Shown in pieces: positions 1 through 8,252 of a DNA stretch of 32,637 nucleotides. The position numbers were made by a program, and so were the translations under genes. Position 1 is the first letter of the stretch, and every line of letters starts with the position of its first letter. The DNA comes from an uncultured Saprospiraceae bacterium (lineage in GTDB: Bacteria > Bacteroidota > Bacteroidia > Chitinophagales > Saprospiraceae), in NCBI GenBank assembly GCA_937941095.1, contig CALDYJ010000036.1, positions 1-32,637 of the forward strand, read 5' to 3'. The notes beneath the pieces are model-generated. The model was not told where the DNA came from. It ran no database searches and worked only from the letters and a program-made list of their open reading frames with translations.

Positions 1-1852
1 CTTTAAGTTTTTTAGCTACAAATGCTTCAGCAGAATCTTTTAATTCACTTGTTTTTTCATTAGCATTTATGTTTTTCTCTACATAAGTTTTTATGATGTG
101 GATTAGTAATTTAGGATCTTGCTTATAAGTAATGGTTTCAAGTTTGAGTTCTCCTGTACATCTATCTCCAAATAAATTTATGTATTCATTAATCTCTAGA
201 TTAATGAGTTTGTATTGTGGCAATTGATTCAAAATGGCTTGTGGAGTATTCTTTAAGAATAAACTTTTAGCTTCTTCATTTTTTGAAATCATTTCTGCTA
301 TCTTGAGTAATCTTTTAGCAGGTTGGGTTGAAATAATGTCACCACTTTCTGCAATAAGAATATTACCTATGCTTGGATTTTCTGGAAAGTATTTTTTAGA
401 TAATTTTTGTAATAGACCAAAAAAGATCATGGCATATAAATCATTAACCAAGGGTGCCTTCCATTCTTTTAATAAAATATTTTCTAATTTTAAATACGCT
501 GTCATTAAGTCAAATGACCTTTTATGACTGATGTTCATGCTGATTTGTTCTTGTTCTGTCTTGTCGATAAGTTTATGAAACTTTATTGAATTGCTTGGTA
601 AGCTTATCAATTGCCAGAGCATTTTGAAAATGGATATGATCACTCTATACCAAGCTTCGATTTTACCCATTTTATTTTCCTCTTCTAATTCAAAACTTTC
701 TTTCACACCCATCATGCCTTCCATGAATTTAGCATTGAGTTTGAATCCTGGAAGTTGTGCTAATATGATATACCAATTTTTTAAATTGTAATAGACCCTG
801 CCTTTCAAAAGCCCCAATAGGTTATTGTATACTTCATTCTTTTCCCTTAATACTTTTTCACTTACTCCAAATAGTTTTGATATTTGTTTGTAAGCACCGC
901 TATATGTTTTTAAAATGAAAGAAAAAGTCAATGGAGAAGTAACCCCAGGATAAGATTCTACTATGTTTGAATTATCCCAAATTACTTTTTCACCCATTTT
1001 ATCTGTTATCCTATTAATACCTGTAATAGGTCTCGTTTGGAATATGTAGAATTGTTTGTCTTTAAAACCAAATTCGATGTCTTGGTATTTTCCAAAGAAT
1101 TCTTTAAGCTTGTCTAAACTAGAACTTATCTTATGCAGTTGTTTCTCACTTAGGCTGGATAAGTTTTGTAAATTAGGAGGAACTTCAACCAGAGCCGTTC
1201 CTTTGTTTGTTCCTCTTCTTGCCAATTGCTTTTTTTCAATCTTCTTTTCTATGGCTTCATTTATTAGATAGTTGTCAGCATTTATTTCACCAGAAACGAG
1301 ACCTTCACCTAGCCCATAAACAGAAGAGATTACTTTTTCATTTCTATTACCACTTACAGGATTCATTCCAAAGGCAACCCCAGAGACATCCACATCTATC
1401 ATCTCCTGGATGATTACTGCCATGCTTATTTTTTCTTTAATCTCACCTTCCTTTAGATAAGAATGAATGTGTTTGCTTTCTACGGAATTCAAAACCTTTT
1501 TGATTGCCTTTGGGATGTCATTCAGTTTTACATTTAATTCGGTATGAAATTGTCCAGCGAAGGAATGATTTATACCATCTTCTAATGAAGCGGAGGATCT
1601 CACTGCAAACCTTGTTTGCTCAGAAAAATGATTTTTAATTTCATCAAGAATTATTTGCGAATCGAAATCCGTAACGTCTTTTTCATATTGTGTGATTTTT
1701 GTATAAGGAAGAACCAGCCATTGGGGCACATTGAAACCAAGTTCGGTTAATGTGAACAATTGTTTTGCTTTTCCTCCTATTGTTTTTAAGTCCGATTCCT
1801 TTATTTGTTTAGGACTTAAAACCATTTTTGATGATATATTTCTAATAGTCAT
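1..1852 (-). CDS. ATP-grasp PEP-synthase-like / rifampin-phosphotransferase-like enzyme, C-terminus outside window
   Basis: The reading frame is open from ATG at 1852 to the window edge, giving 617 residues. The N-terminal 280 residues form a PPDK/PEP-synthase ATP-grasp domain: VRSSASLED near 84-92, SFAGQ near 97-101, GVAFGMNP near 158-165, GLGEGLVSGE near 180-189, and the closing QDIEFGF and FQTRPIT near 257-277. Directly after it, WDNSNIVESYPGVTSPLTFS (about 292-311) resembles the start of the substrate-binding domain of rifampin-phosphotransferase-type proteins. In this superfamily a C-terminal swivelling domain carries the phosphorylated histidine; it would lie beyond the window and cannot be checked. 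The gene starts 32 bp after the UbiA-like gene and is the third gene of the HMG-CoA reductase unit. The architecture favours a small-molecule ATP-dependent phosphotransferase over a true PEP synthase. The substrate is unknown. Confidence 0.85.
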   Translation of the reverse strand, partial: MTIRNISSKMVLSPKQIKESDLKTIGGKAKQLFTLTELGFNVPQWLVLPYTKITQYEKDVTDFDSQIILDEIKNHFSEQTRFAVRSSASLEDGINHSFAGQFHTELNVKLNDIPKAIKKVLNSVESKHIHSYLKEGEIKEKISMAVIIQEMIDVDVSGVAFGMNPVSGNRNEKVISSVYGLGEGLVSGEINADNYLINEAIEKKIEKKQLARRGTNKGTALVEVPPNLQNLSSLSEKQLHKISSSLDKLKEFFGKYQDIEFGFKDKQFYIFQTRPITGINRITDKMGEKVIWDNSNIVESYPGVTSPLTFSFILKTYSGAYKQISKLFGVSEKVLREKNEVYNNLLGLLKGRVYYNLKNWYIILAQLPGFKLNAKFMEGMMGVKESFELEEENKMGKIEAWYRVIISIFKMLWQLISLPSNSIKFHKLIDKTEQEQISMNISHKRSFDLMTAYLKLENILLKEWKAPLVNDLYAMIFFGLLQKLSKKYFPENPSIGNILIAESGDIISTQPAKRLLKIAEMISKNEEAKSLFLKNTPQAILNQLPQYKLINLEINEYINLFGDRCTGELKLETITYKQDPKLLIHIIKTYVEKNINANEKTSELKDSAEAFVAKKLK

Positions 1853-1884
1853 TTTATTCGTTTTACTTAAGAATTAAATATGAA

Positions 1885-2832
1885 TTAACTTAAAGATTGT
1901 AAGATGAATGGCAAACCTCCTAAGAGTAAGTACATCGATAATGTCCATATCCCACTGCAGTTTTCAATCCATTTAGCAGAAGAAGGCTTTGGTTTAATCA
2001 AGAAAGAAAGAGCAGGTAATAAGCAAAGTAACATTGTTACTGGAAGGATTAGAATCCATGCTAAGCTAAAGCCTGCATAAATGCCAGCGCAGACACTAGC
2101 AATGCAAGTCATGCCGATCAAAAAAATCCATATAATTACTGCTTTTTTCGTTCCATAAATTGAAGTGTAAGATTGTACACCAGTTTCTTCTTGATTAGGG
2201 CTTTTGATCTTTCTTCCAAATTCTAATACCGTCCCGTTTAAAAATGAAACAATGAAAAAGAAGACTAAGCCTATTGGTGCTTTGGATCCTTCGTTTAGCC
2301 AATCCACACCACTTGCATAACAGTCAACTAAAGGGATGATCATCATATGTGAAACCATGTAAGCTATAGGCATAGCCTTTAATTTGTTTGGTATAAAAAA
2401 TTCCTTTTTCATAAGGAATAAGTAAATGATTACCAGTAAGTATAATTTCCAAAGCGTGAATTGGAAAAGATAGATCACTAAAGCTTGCAAAATCCCAATA
2501 GCTAGAGCAACAAATTTTAGTTCATTCAAACTAACTAAGCCTCTGGGAACGGGTAAGTAAGGCCTGAATTGTGCATCTTCTTTTTGATCTTTAAATTCAT
2601 CGGCTATCCTTAATAGTAAGAAAAGACTAAAAGTAATGAAGACTGTAACTAAATAATCTTCTATAGCTACAAATCCTCCAACACCTCTGCTTAACCTCGA
2701 ATAGGCAATGGCAGAAAAAGTAAATGTTGCTATTAGTAAGATGTGTTTGAATAATGGAAACCTTTCTTTTAGATAAATTCCAAATCTATGAATGAAAAGT
2801 TGACTGTTATTATGTTGAATGGTCTTAAGCAT
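1885..2832 (-). CDS. UbiA-superfamily prenyltransferase-like integral membrane protein
   Basis: This 315-residue protein has about eight or nine hydrophobic helices. UbiA-family enzymes transfer prenyl chains within the membrane, using two Asp-rich loops that bind Mg-diphosphate. The first loop is visible as RIADEFKDQKED at about 75-86, giving D78, D82 and D86 in the NDxxDxxxD pattern, followed by RPYLPVPRG at 90-98 in the place of the usual RP-L-x-GR element. The second loop corresponds to LEFGRKIKSPNQEETGVQSY (203-222), where E204, R207 and K208 stand where the family has an acidic residue plus R/K. It starts 54 bp after the HMG-CoA reductase stop and ends 32 bp before the ATP-grasp gene, so all three are probably cotranscribed. 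The prenyl acceptor cannot be deduced. It is not a clear match to UbiA, MenA, CyoE or chlorophyll synthase. Confidence 0.8.
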   Translation of the reverse strand: MLKTIQHNNSQLFIHRFGIYLKERFPLFKHILLIATFTFSAIAYSRLSRGVGGFVAIEDYLVTVFITFSLFLLLRIADEFKDQKEDAQFRPYLPVPRGLVSLNELKFVALAIGILQALVIYLFQFTLWKLYLLVIIYLFLMKKEFFIPNKLKAMPIAYMVSHMMIIPLVDCYASGVDWLNEGSKAPIGLVFFFIVSFLNGTVLEFGRKIKSPNQEETGVQSYTSIYGTKKAVIIWIFLIGMTCIASVCAGIYAGFSLAWILILPVTMLLCLLPALSFLIKPKPSSAKWIENCSGIWTLSMYLLLGGLPFILQSLS

Positions 2833-2886
2833 GGCTATATTATTTGGTAAATGTTCAAGTAATATCTATAGTGGAAGCTGGTTTGT

Positions 2887-3996
2887 TTATTTTCTCCCAA
2901 GGTCTTGATGTGCTTTTGTAAAATGTCCTTCTGCTATAGCTGCGGCAATTGATAATTCTCCACAGAGTAAAAGTGCAGCAGTGATCTCAGCAAATTTTTT
3001 AGCATTGCCAGAGCCGTAACAGCCAATAAGTTCTAGGCATTCTCTTTGTGTTGCTAGGTGTGTCCCTCCTCCAACGGTTCCTACGATTAAATTTGGAAGA
3101 GTGATTGAAGCAAGTAGTGCTCCGTTTTCAGCAATACTCATGTTTAGTAGACCTATGGAAGCTTCAGTTACACAGGCTACATCTTGTCCAGTTGCTAAAA
3201 AAAGTGCTGCTAAGCCATTTGCAAAGTGACCTTGAGATCCAATAGTTCCTGCTTGTAAACTTGCTAGCAAATGGGTTTGGAAATATTGGATTATATTTTT
3301 AGGAGAAGATTTTAATACCTTGTGAACTACTTCTTCATTTAAAGAAACCTCTGCAATTACTTTCCTACCTCTAACATTTAACAAGGCTTGATGTGAAGCT
3401 TTTTTATCTCCACTAAAATTACTCTCTATGTACCATCGTAAAATTTTTATCGGGCTATTTTGAATAATGTATTCAACCATGGCTTGTGTACAAATGGTGA
3501 CCATGTTTTGACCTGCGGCATCACCCGTAAAAAATCGAATGGATAGAATTAATTGCTGTCCTTGAAGTTGAGAAGAGACTTGTTGAATTTTAGCATAATT
3601 GCTGTGCCTAGATACTATTTTATTGAAATGATGTAGTTGGCTTTGTACCCATTTGTCAAATTGGAGTGCATCTCCTGTATTTCGAAAAATAAATGCAGGA
3701 CATCTTTGAACCCCTTCAGTAATGTAATAAGTCTTTATTCCTCCAGCTAAAGAACAGGCCTTAGCTCCTCTGGAATAAGAAGCAACGAGTGCGCCTTCCG
3801 TTGTTGCAAGTGGAATCTGATAATTACCTTTAGCGAAATCACCATTTATTTTAAGTGGGCTAGTTAGACCGGTTGGGATTTGAGTCATCCCAATGTAGTT
3901 TTCCACATTACCTTTAAATGCATTGTGGACAACTTTCTTTTTACTACCTATGGCCTCGTGAATGGCTTCTTTAAATCTTAGATTTGTAATTGACAT
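2887..3996 (-). CDS. Hydroxymethylglutaryl-CoA reductase (class I-like)
   Basis: The enzyme reduces HMG-CoA to mevalonate with NADPH, the committed step of the mevalonate route to isoprenoids. Visible catalytic elements, numbered from the ATG at 3996, are TTEGALVAS with Glu67, SGDKK with Lys198, GQD with Asp272, and GHFTKAH near the end with His363. RFFTGDAAGQNM (about 154-165) is the conserved dinucleotide and substrate-binding segment. The C-terminal GH-x3-KAH arrangement resembles class I enzymes, without their N-terminal membrane anchor; 369 residues fits a soluble bacterial form. A GTG two codons upstream (4002) is an alternative start, but ATG is preferred and neither has a Shine-Dalgarno sequence. 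It is first in the minus-strand unit with the UbiA-like and ATP-grasp genes. Confidence 0.93.
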   Translation of the reverse strand: MSITNLRFKEAIHEAIGSKKKVVHNAFKGNVENYIGMTQIPTGLTSPLKINGDFAKGNYQIPLATTEGALVASYSRGAKACSLAGGIKTYYITEGVQRCPAFIFRNTGDALQFDKWVQSQLHHFNKIVSRHSNYAKIQQVSSQLQGQQLILSIRFFTGDAAGQNMVTICTQAMVEYIIQNSPIKILRWYIESNFSGDKKASHQALLNVRGRKVIAEVSLNEEVVHKVLKSSPKNIIQYFQTHLLASLQAGTIGSQGHFANGLAALFLATGQDVACVTEASIGLLNMSIAENGALLASITLPNLIVGTVGGGTHLATQRECLELIGCYGSGNAKKFAEITAALLLCGELSIAAAIAEGHFTKAHQDLGRK

Positions 3997-4115
3997 AATC
4001 ACTGATTTTGTTAGTTATAAATTACTATTCAAAAGTGCAGTGAAAATGCATGAGGATTATAGAAAATTAGACTAAGGATACATGTGTAAAAAGCTAATAT
4101 AAGGACAATATGTCT

Positions 4116-4146
4116 AGAAGCACTATAAACATTAAATAGTACTTCT
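4116..4146. repeat. Inverted repeat between hydrolase and HMG-CoA reductase genes
   Basis: AGAAGCACTAT (4116-4126) and ATAGTACTTCT (4136-4146) form an 11-bp stem with one G-U pair and a 9-nt loop. It lies in the 198-bp gap between the serine hydrolase start-side neighbour HMG-CoA reductase (start 3996) and the hydrolase stop (4195). No T-run follows on the minus strand, so it may be a weak terminator of the hydrolase or an operator for the reductase unit. Confidence 0.4.
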
Positions 4147-4194
4147 TGATTTTGCTTCCAATTTGTTCAAATAGGTTGTTATTTTAAAAATGAA

Positions 4195-5379
4195 CTAAAA
4201 TTTTCGTCCATAATTATGGGCAGTTTGTAGAATCTCTTGGACAGCCCTCATCATTGATTTGTCTTTATCTGAGAAAGTATTACAAGTAAAGACCATTCCT
4301 ATGTTTCTTTTTGAATAATACATATAGGTAAAAATACCAGGATCAGCTCCATTATGACCGATAGAACCTCCTTTCGTATGATCCCAAAATAAGCTAGTTC
4401 TGTTTTTACCATCATCAAATTGCAAATCAAACATATTTTCAAAAGACGGAATAGAAAGTAAACTAGATGTACCATTCATTCCTTTTATCATCTCATTAAA
4501 ATAAAGACTCAGTTCGTAATTATTGGTGTACACTCCACCATCTGGATAAGTAACTAGACTATACTTTGGAAAAGGTGCTCCCGTGGAAGAATAATTTTTG
4601 GCTAGTGAAAGATCATTTATTTGTTTAATATCATAGGTTGAATTTTCCATCTTTAAGGCGTGAAAAATTTCTTCTGCTACAAAATCCCTAAAGTCTTTTT
4701 CTGCAATTATTTCAACAATGTATGCAGCGAGCGCAGAACCAATGTTGCTGTATTTGTATTTTGTACCTGGAGTGTGCTTACTAAAATTTTTCTTTTTGTA
4801 ATATTTTCCGCCTTTTACAAAATAAGCTTCTAAAAAATCACCCAATTCCATTTTGGAATTACCACTGACTACTTTTATTATCTTATTTTCTCTTCCACTA
4901 AGTTGGTTTAGATATGGAGCAGGATCCTCTTCTAGCACATAGCATATTTTATTGTAAAAGCTTGATTCCACCAGACCTGAAGTGTGAGTAGCTAGATGTC
5001 TTATGGTAATTTTCCCTTCTTTGTTTTTTGGATTTATAATTTTAAATGGAAGAACATCATTGATGTCAGTATTTAAATCAAGTTTACCTTGATCTACCAA
5101 TTTCATGAGTGCGACTCCGATAAAGGTTTTAGAAATTGAACCAATGTTTTGGATGGTTTTGGTAGTGTAGTCTATCTTGTCTTTTGTGTTTGAGTATCCA
5201 TATCCTTTACTAAAGACAATCCCATCTTTATTAATGATGGAAATTGCAAATCCAGGTAGAGAAGATTTTTGATGGATCTTCGCAATTTCTAAATTCAAAG
5301 AATCACCAAGACTTTGTGCAAGGCTAAGAAAACTTAGCAATAATAGTGAACTTAAAATAAGGATGACTTTTGCTTTCAT
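4195..5379 (-). CDS. Secreted serine hydrolase, beta-lactamase (class C / PF00144) fold
   Basis: From ATG 5379 the protein is 394 residues and opens with a clear signal peptide, MKAKVILILSSLLLLSFLSL followed by AQ, so it is probably periplasmic or exported. Active-site elements of the penicillin-binding/beta-lactamase superfamily are present: S81-I-S-K84 (nucleophile and general base), Y210-S-N212, and H342-N-G344 replacing the KTG triad. The frame is open upstream to 5472, but those 31 residues are not signal-like and overlap the preceding gene, so the internal ATG is chosen. Family members include esterases, D-aminopeptidases and D-alanyl-D-alanine carboxypeptidases, and the sequence does not say which reaction applies. 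The HNG triad leans towards esterase or peptidase rather than antibiotic resistance. It lies 82 bp downstream of an unknown membrane-protein gene and may be cotranscribed with it. Confidence 0.85.
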   Translation of the reverse strand: MKAKVILILSSLLLLSFLSLAQSLGDSLNLEIAKIHQKSSLPGFAISIINKDGIVFSKGYGYSNTKDKIDYTTKTIQNIGSISKTFIGVALMKLVDQGKLDLNTDINDVLPFKIINPKNKEGKITIRHLATHTSGLVESSFYNKICYVLEEDPAPYLNQLSGRENKIIKVVSGNSKMELGDFLEAYFVKGGKYYKKKNFSKHTPGTKYKYSNIGSALAAYIVEIIAEKDFRDFVAEEIFHALKMENSTYDIKQINDLSLAKNYSSTGAPFPKYSLVTYPDGGVYTNNYELSLYFNEMIKGMNGTSSLLSIPSFENMFDLQFDDGKNRTSLFWDHTKGGSIGHNGADPGIFTYMYYSKRNIGMVFTCNTFSDKDKSMMRAVQEILQTAHNYGRKF

Positions 5380-5461
5380 TTTTTTATTGCTAGTTATTAA
5401 TATTCGGTGGAAAATACGATTAAAAAAAGATAAGCTAAGCAGATTTCTCGATGAATGAGAT

Positions 5462-6190
5462 TTATCGGCCATTCAATAAAAGTTGCTTAATTGAGAATAA
5501 ATGTACACCCAATGCAACTGGGACTATAAAACCTGGAATGAGTATATATGGAAAGGTACCTATAATACTTGAACTAGGGTCGTTTAAAAAAACGCGAAAA
5601 GTAGATGGAGCGGATAATGCTGTTATGGTGACTATGTTGATAAGCATAATGATCCCACTTACGTTCCACAAGATTGCGGCTACTTGTTGTCTGTGGTTTT
5701 TAAAGAAAAATAAATTTCCAGCTATCAAAGCAGTTATGCCTACAATGACGTCATGATTTAGTCCTAAAAATGTCATCTGATAGGGGAGTAATGATATAGT
5801 AAATAACATGTAAAACATCAGTTCTACTATTATCCTAAACGATTGAAAATAGATTAAACTTTGTTCGCTTAGTGCTTTAAGCAAAAGTCTAAAAAATCTA
5901 TGTTGAAGTAAGAAAAAGATTAAAATAATTGGAGGAATAAAAACAAGTGCTATTCTTGGTGGAATAGAATCGAAAAATATAAAGAATTCAAGGTAGCTAA
6001 GAAAAGAAAGTATAGCAATCCAGAGTATTAAGCCTAGGCTTGTAAATCGAACAATAGCATTAGCATTATAAGCTTGGATTCTTAGTCTTTTACAGGCCAG
6101 TTTAAGTGCTTTTCGAATGCAGATTAAAAGAATAAAGACTATTAGCAAAGTAGTTAGGGCACAGAAATTTGCTAAGTTGAATGTAGTCAT
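5462..6190 (-). CDS. Conserved-looking integral membrane protein of unknown function
   Basis: I do not recognise a named family with certainty. The 242-residue product is strongly hydrophobic, with about seven predicted helices: near 8-25, 50-68, 78-95, 118-135, 145-162, 172-190 and 212-232. Basic residues cluster in the first loop (RKALKLACKRLR, 26-37), which the positive-inside rule would place in the cytoplasm. The QSFRIIVELM segment (about 115-124) and the HDVIVGITALIAGN segment (about 145-158) look like the most constrained parts. It has no signal peptide beyond the first helix. It starts with ATG at 6190 and is followed in the same direction by the secreted hydrolase, so the two may form a small operon. 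Confidence 0.75.
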   Translation of the reverse strand: MTTFNLANFCALTTLLIVFILLICIRKALKLACKRLRIQAYNANAIVRFTSLGLILWIAILSFLSYLEFFIFFDSIPPRIALVFIPPIILIFFLLQHRFFRLLLKALSEQSLIYFQSFRIIVELMFYMLFTISLLPYQMTFLGLNHDVIVGITALIAGNLFFFKNHRQQVAAILWNVSGIIMLINIVTITALSAPSTFRVFLNDPSSSIIGTFPYILIPGFIVPVALGVHLFSIKQLLLNGR

Positions 6191-6493
6191 TTACTTTAAT
6201 GCTTTTAAAGTAAGATAACCGTTTTTAATAAATTGGTGTGAAAAGATAAATTTTAACCAAAGGAAGGGAATTGGGGAGAATTGCTGGTTCCGTTGTTATA
6301 CTGGGTATATTTAGTACCATTATCACTATTCATAAAGGTAGGAGTATCAGGAGATATTAGATTGAATCTCTCAATGTCCTGTTGCTGAATAATTTTAAAC
6401 GGATTTTTATACTTCATATACTCTATATAGAGGGGCCTTTTTAATGAAATATAAACAGACATAAATTCTGTTTAGTTCCCTATTAAGACTCTA
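6191..6493. other. 303-bp gap between the membrane-protein and hexapeptide-repeat genes
   Basis: The gap is AT-rich and holds one doubtful small reading frame on the minus strand (6253-6462). I see no convincing promoter box, terminator hairpin or RNA gene in it. Confidence 0.4.
6253..6462 (-). CDS. Doubtful small protein, 69 residues
   Basis: An ATG frame (6462) with an internal ATG at residue 16 could encode 69 or 54 residues. The product is polar and rich in Asn, Thr, Pro and Ser, ending in SPQFPSFG. It has no signal peptide, membrane helix or recognised motif. It lies alone on the coding strand of its neighbours in a 303-bp gap, which is the only support. It may be a chance frame. Confidence 0.22.
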   Translation of the reverse strand: MSVYISLKRPLYIEYMKYKNPFKIIQQQDIERFNLISPDTPTFMNSDNGTKYTQYNNGTSNSPQFPSFG

Positions 6494-7102
6494 CTATTCT
6501 GAAAAAGTATCATTTTTTAACATATTCCATGTTTCATAAAGCTTTTCTTGTTTTGGACGATCGTTTGGAATTTCTCGTAAAGGGTCGCATTCATTGAGGT
6601 ATTGGCTACATTCTTGAGGAAGCGCTTGGTAAAGAGAGGTGCCCTTTTTTTTCCAATTAATCATTTTATCACTTACATTTTTGATGATTTTACCAGGATT
6701 TCCTACTACTAAGCTTCTAGGAGGAATAACTGTTTGAGCTTTAACAAATGTTAAAGCGCCTATGATAGATTCTTTGCCTATAACGACGTTATCCATAATA
6801 ACGGCATTCATTCCTATCAAGCAGTTTTCTTCTAAAATTGCTCCATGGATTATGGCTCCATGGCCTACGTGTGCACCTAGATGTAATTTCACCTCAACAC
6901 CAGGGAACATATGAATGGTGCAATTTTCTTGAACATTACAGCCATCTTCAATGATAATTCCTCCCCAATCCCCTCGGATGGCAGCTCCTGGCCCAATGTA
7001 AACATCCTTTCCAATGATAACATTACCAGTAACAGCTGCTAGAGGATGAACAAATGAAGACTCATGGACGACAGGTTTAAAGCCTTTGAATTCGAAAAAC
7101 AT
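6494..7102 (-). CDS. Left-handed beta-helix hexapeptide-repeat protein (gamma-carbonic-anhydrase-like / PaaY-like)
   Basis: From ATG 7102 the product is 202 residues, the usual size for the PaaY/YrdA group. Imperfect hexapeptide repeats run from about 10 to 160 (for example VIIGKDVYIGPGAAIRGD and CLIGMNAVIMDNVVIGKE). Histidines at the positions expected for the inter-subunit metal site are present in TIHMFPG and in GHGAIIHGA. The family forms trimers; members are carbonic anhydrases, thioesterases (PaaY) or of unknown activity, and no catechol or phenylacetate genes are nearby to decide. The frame is open up to 7213, but the longer version would run through a 15-bp terminator hairpin (7188-7222) and adds residues foreign to the family, so it is rejected. 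Confidence 0.85.
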   Translation of the reverse strand: MFFEFKGFKPVVHESSFVHPLAAVTGNVIIGKDVYIGPGAAIRGDWGGIIIEDGCNVQENCTIHMFPGVEVKLHLGAHVGHGAIIHGAILEENCLIGMNAVIMDNVVIGKESIIGALTFVKAQTVIPPRSLVVGNPGKIIKNVSDKMINWKKKGTSLYQALPQECSQYLNECDPLREIPNDRPKQEKLYETWNMLKNDTFSE

Positions 7103-7187
7103 GTAAAAGCCAATTTTAATTTTGAAATAAATTCCTTTAAGAAAGTAATTCTCTATAAGAATTTGAAATGTATTCAAAGATTTAAAT

Positions 7188-7222
7188 AAAAAGGGCTTGT
7201 TCATGACGAACAAGCCCTTTTT
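7188..7222. terminator. Strong bidirectional intrinsic terminator
   Basis: AAAAAGGGCTTGTTC (7188-7202) and GAACAAGCCCTTTTT (7208-7222) form a perfect 15-bp stem with a 5-nt loop and A/T tracts on both sides. It begins 29 bp past the stop of the Bax-inhibitor gene and ends its transcript before the hexapeptide-repeat gene. Confidence 0.9.
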
Positions 7223-7251
7223 ATTTATTCTTTTATAGGTACTAATAAAAT

Positions 7252-8022
7252 TTACTCACCACCCAACATAGAAATTAAATGTAGTGCTTCATAATAGATC
7301 CAAACTAATGTCGCTAATAAGCCCATTGCCGAATACCATTCCATGTATTTTGGAGCACTGTGTGCTTCACCTTTTTCGAAGTTGTCAAAATCTACTAATA
7401 GTTTCATACAAGCAACTACTAAAATCGCTACAGTGATGCCGATACCCATTGCTCCACCTTGATGAAGGTAAGGAATCGCAATCCCGAAAAAAGAAAGTGC
7501 AAAGTTCAATAAGTAAACCAACATTATTGCGCCTGTTGCCATCATTACACCAGCCTTAAATTTTTCTGTTACTTTAATCCATCCAGCTTTGAAAATCATG
7601 AGCATCATGAAAAGCAAAGATATGGTTAAGCAAACTGCTTGGAATATGATAAAACTTGTTCCTGCTACATAAGCGAAACTTGCAGATAAAGATCCTACGA
7701 ATAATCCTTCAAGTAAAGCGTAAATCGGAGCAAGCATTGCTGATTTGTGAGGAGCTCTTGAAGCCCATAGGGCTATGCCCATCCCACCAAATATACCTAT
7801 GTACATAAACATTTGAGAAGGAAATGCAAAGCTAAATAATGTGGTGATTAACATTAGCCCTGTTAAGGCAAAAGTCTTGTTTATTGCACCATTAACGGTC
7901 ATTCTACCAGCTTGGACATTGATTAAATCAGCGTCTAGTGGTGTATTCATTGATTCCGCTTTGTATTTATCCTCTTTAAACATTGGATTAGTTGAGGAAT
8001 TTAAAGGGTTTCTTCTTGCCAT
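7252..8022 (-). CDS. Bax inhibitor-1/YccA family membrane protein
   Basis: The 256-residue product has a hydrophilic N-terminal tail of about 50 residues (RRNPLNSSTNPMF near 3-15, then MTVNGAINKTFALTGLMLI near 41-59), followed by seven closely spaced hydrophobic helices. This matches the bacterial YccA-like branch of the Bax-inhibitor-1 superfamily, whose tail resembles this one. An acidic residue pair near the C-terminal helix hairpin (LLVDFDNFEKGE, about 208-219) matches the di-aspartyl region that controls ion or pH gating in BsYetJ; this assignment is by resemblance. E. coli YccA modulates FtsH protease, but whether that holds here is unknown. It starts with ATG at 8022 and appears monocistronic, bounded by terminators on both sides. 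Confidence 0.88.
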   Translation of the reverse strand: MARRNPLNSSTNPMFKEDKYKAESMNTPLDADLINVQAGRMTVNGAINKTFALTGLMLITTLFSFAFPSQMFMYIGIFGGMGIALWASRAPHKSAMLAPIYALLEGLFVGSLSASFAYVAGTSFIIFQAVCLTISLLFMMLMIFKAGWIKVTEKFKAGVMMATGAIMLVYLLNFALSFFGIAIPYLHQGGAMGIGITVAILVVACMKLLVDFDNFEKGEAHSAPKYMEWYSAMGLLATLVWIYYEALHLISMLGGE

Positions 8023-8167
8023 GATTGATATTTATTTAGTTAAATGTAGAAGGATTAATTGAAACATCCTTTCTATCTTCAATATAACACTTTATTTAGA
8101 CGGAAAAGTTTAAAAAAGAGACATTTTGACGGAGATCTTAAGATAATTTTAAGCTTTAAACAAAAAA

Positions 8168-8191
8168 AGAACCAGCTTCTCAGCTGGTTCT
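8168..8191 (-). terminator. Intrinsic terminator of the coiled-coil gene
   Basis: AGAACCAGCT (8168-8177) and AGCTGGTTCT (8182-8191) form a 10-bp stem with a TCTC loop. On the minus strand the hairpin is followed by seven T (complement of 8162-8168). It lies about 60 bp past the stop of the gene at 8253. Confidence 0.8.
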
Positions 8192-8204
8192 AATTGTTTT
8201 TGGG

Positions 8205-8233
8205 GTACCAATCAGTAATAGTTAGATTGGTAC
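8205..8233. repeat. Second inverted repeat 3' of the coiled-coil gene
   Basis: GTACCAATC (8205-8213) and GATTGGTAC (8225-8233) form a 9-bp stem with an 11-nt loop, placed between the gene stop and the T-tract terminator. It could stabilise the transcript 3' end. Confidence 0.5.
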
Positions 8234-8252
8234 TTCATTTGGATTTTATTCT

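Noticed and set aside
234..1413. Several plus-strand frames in the first 1.4 kb
   Set aside because: They are antisense to the ATP-grasp gene, whose protein shows conserved motifs throughout.
5380..5472. Longer N-terminus for the serine hydrolase
   Set aside because: It overlaps the preceding gene and hides a clear signal peptide that starts at 5379.
7103..7213. Longer N-terminus for the hexapeptide-repeat protein
   Set aside because: It would run through a perfect 15-bp terminator hairpin and adds residues unlike the family; ATG at 7102 gives the normal length.
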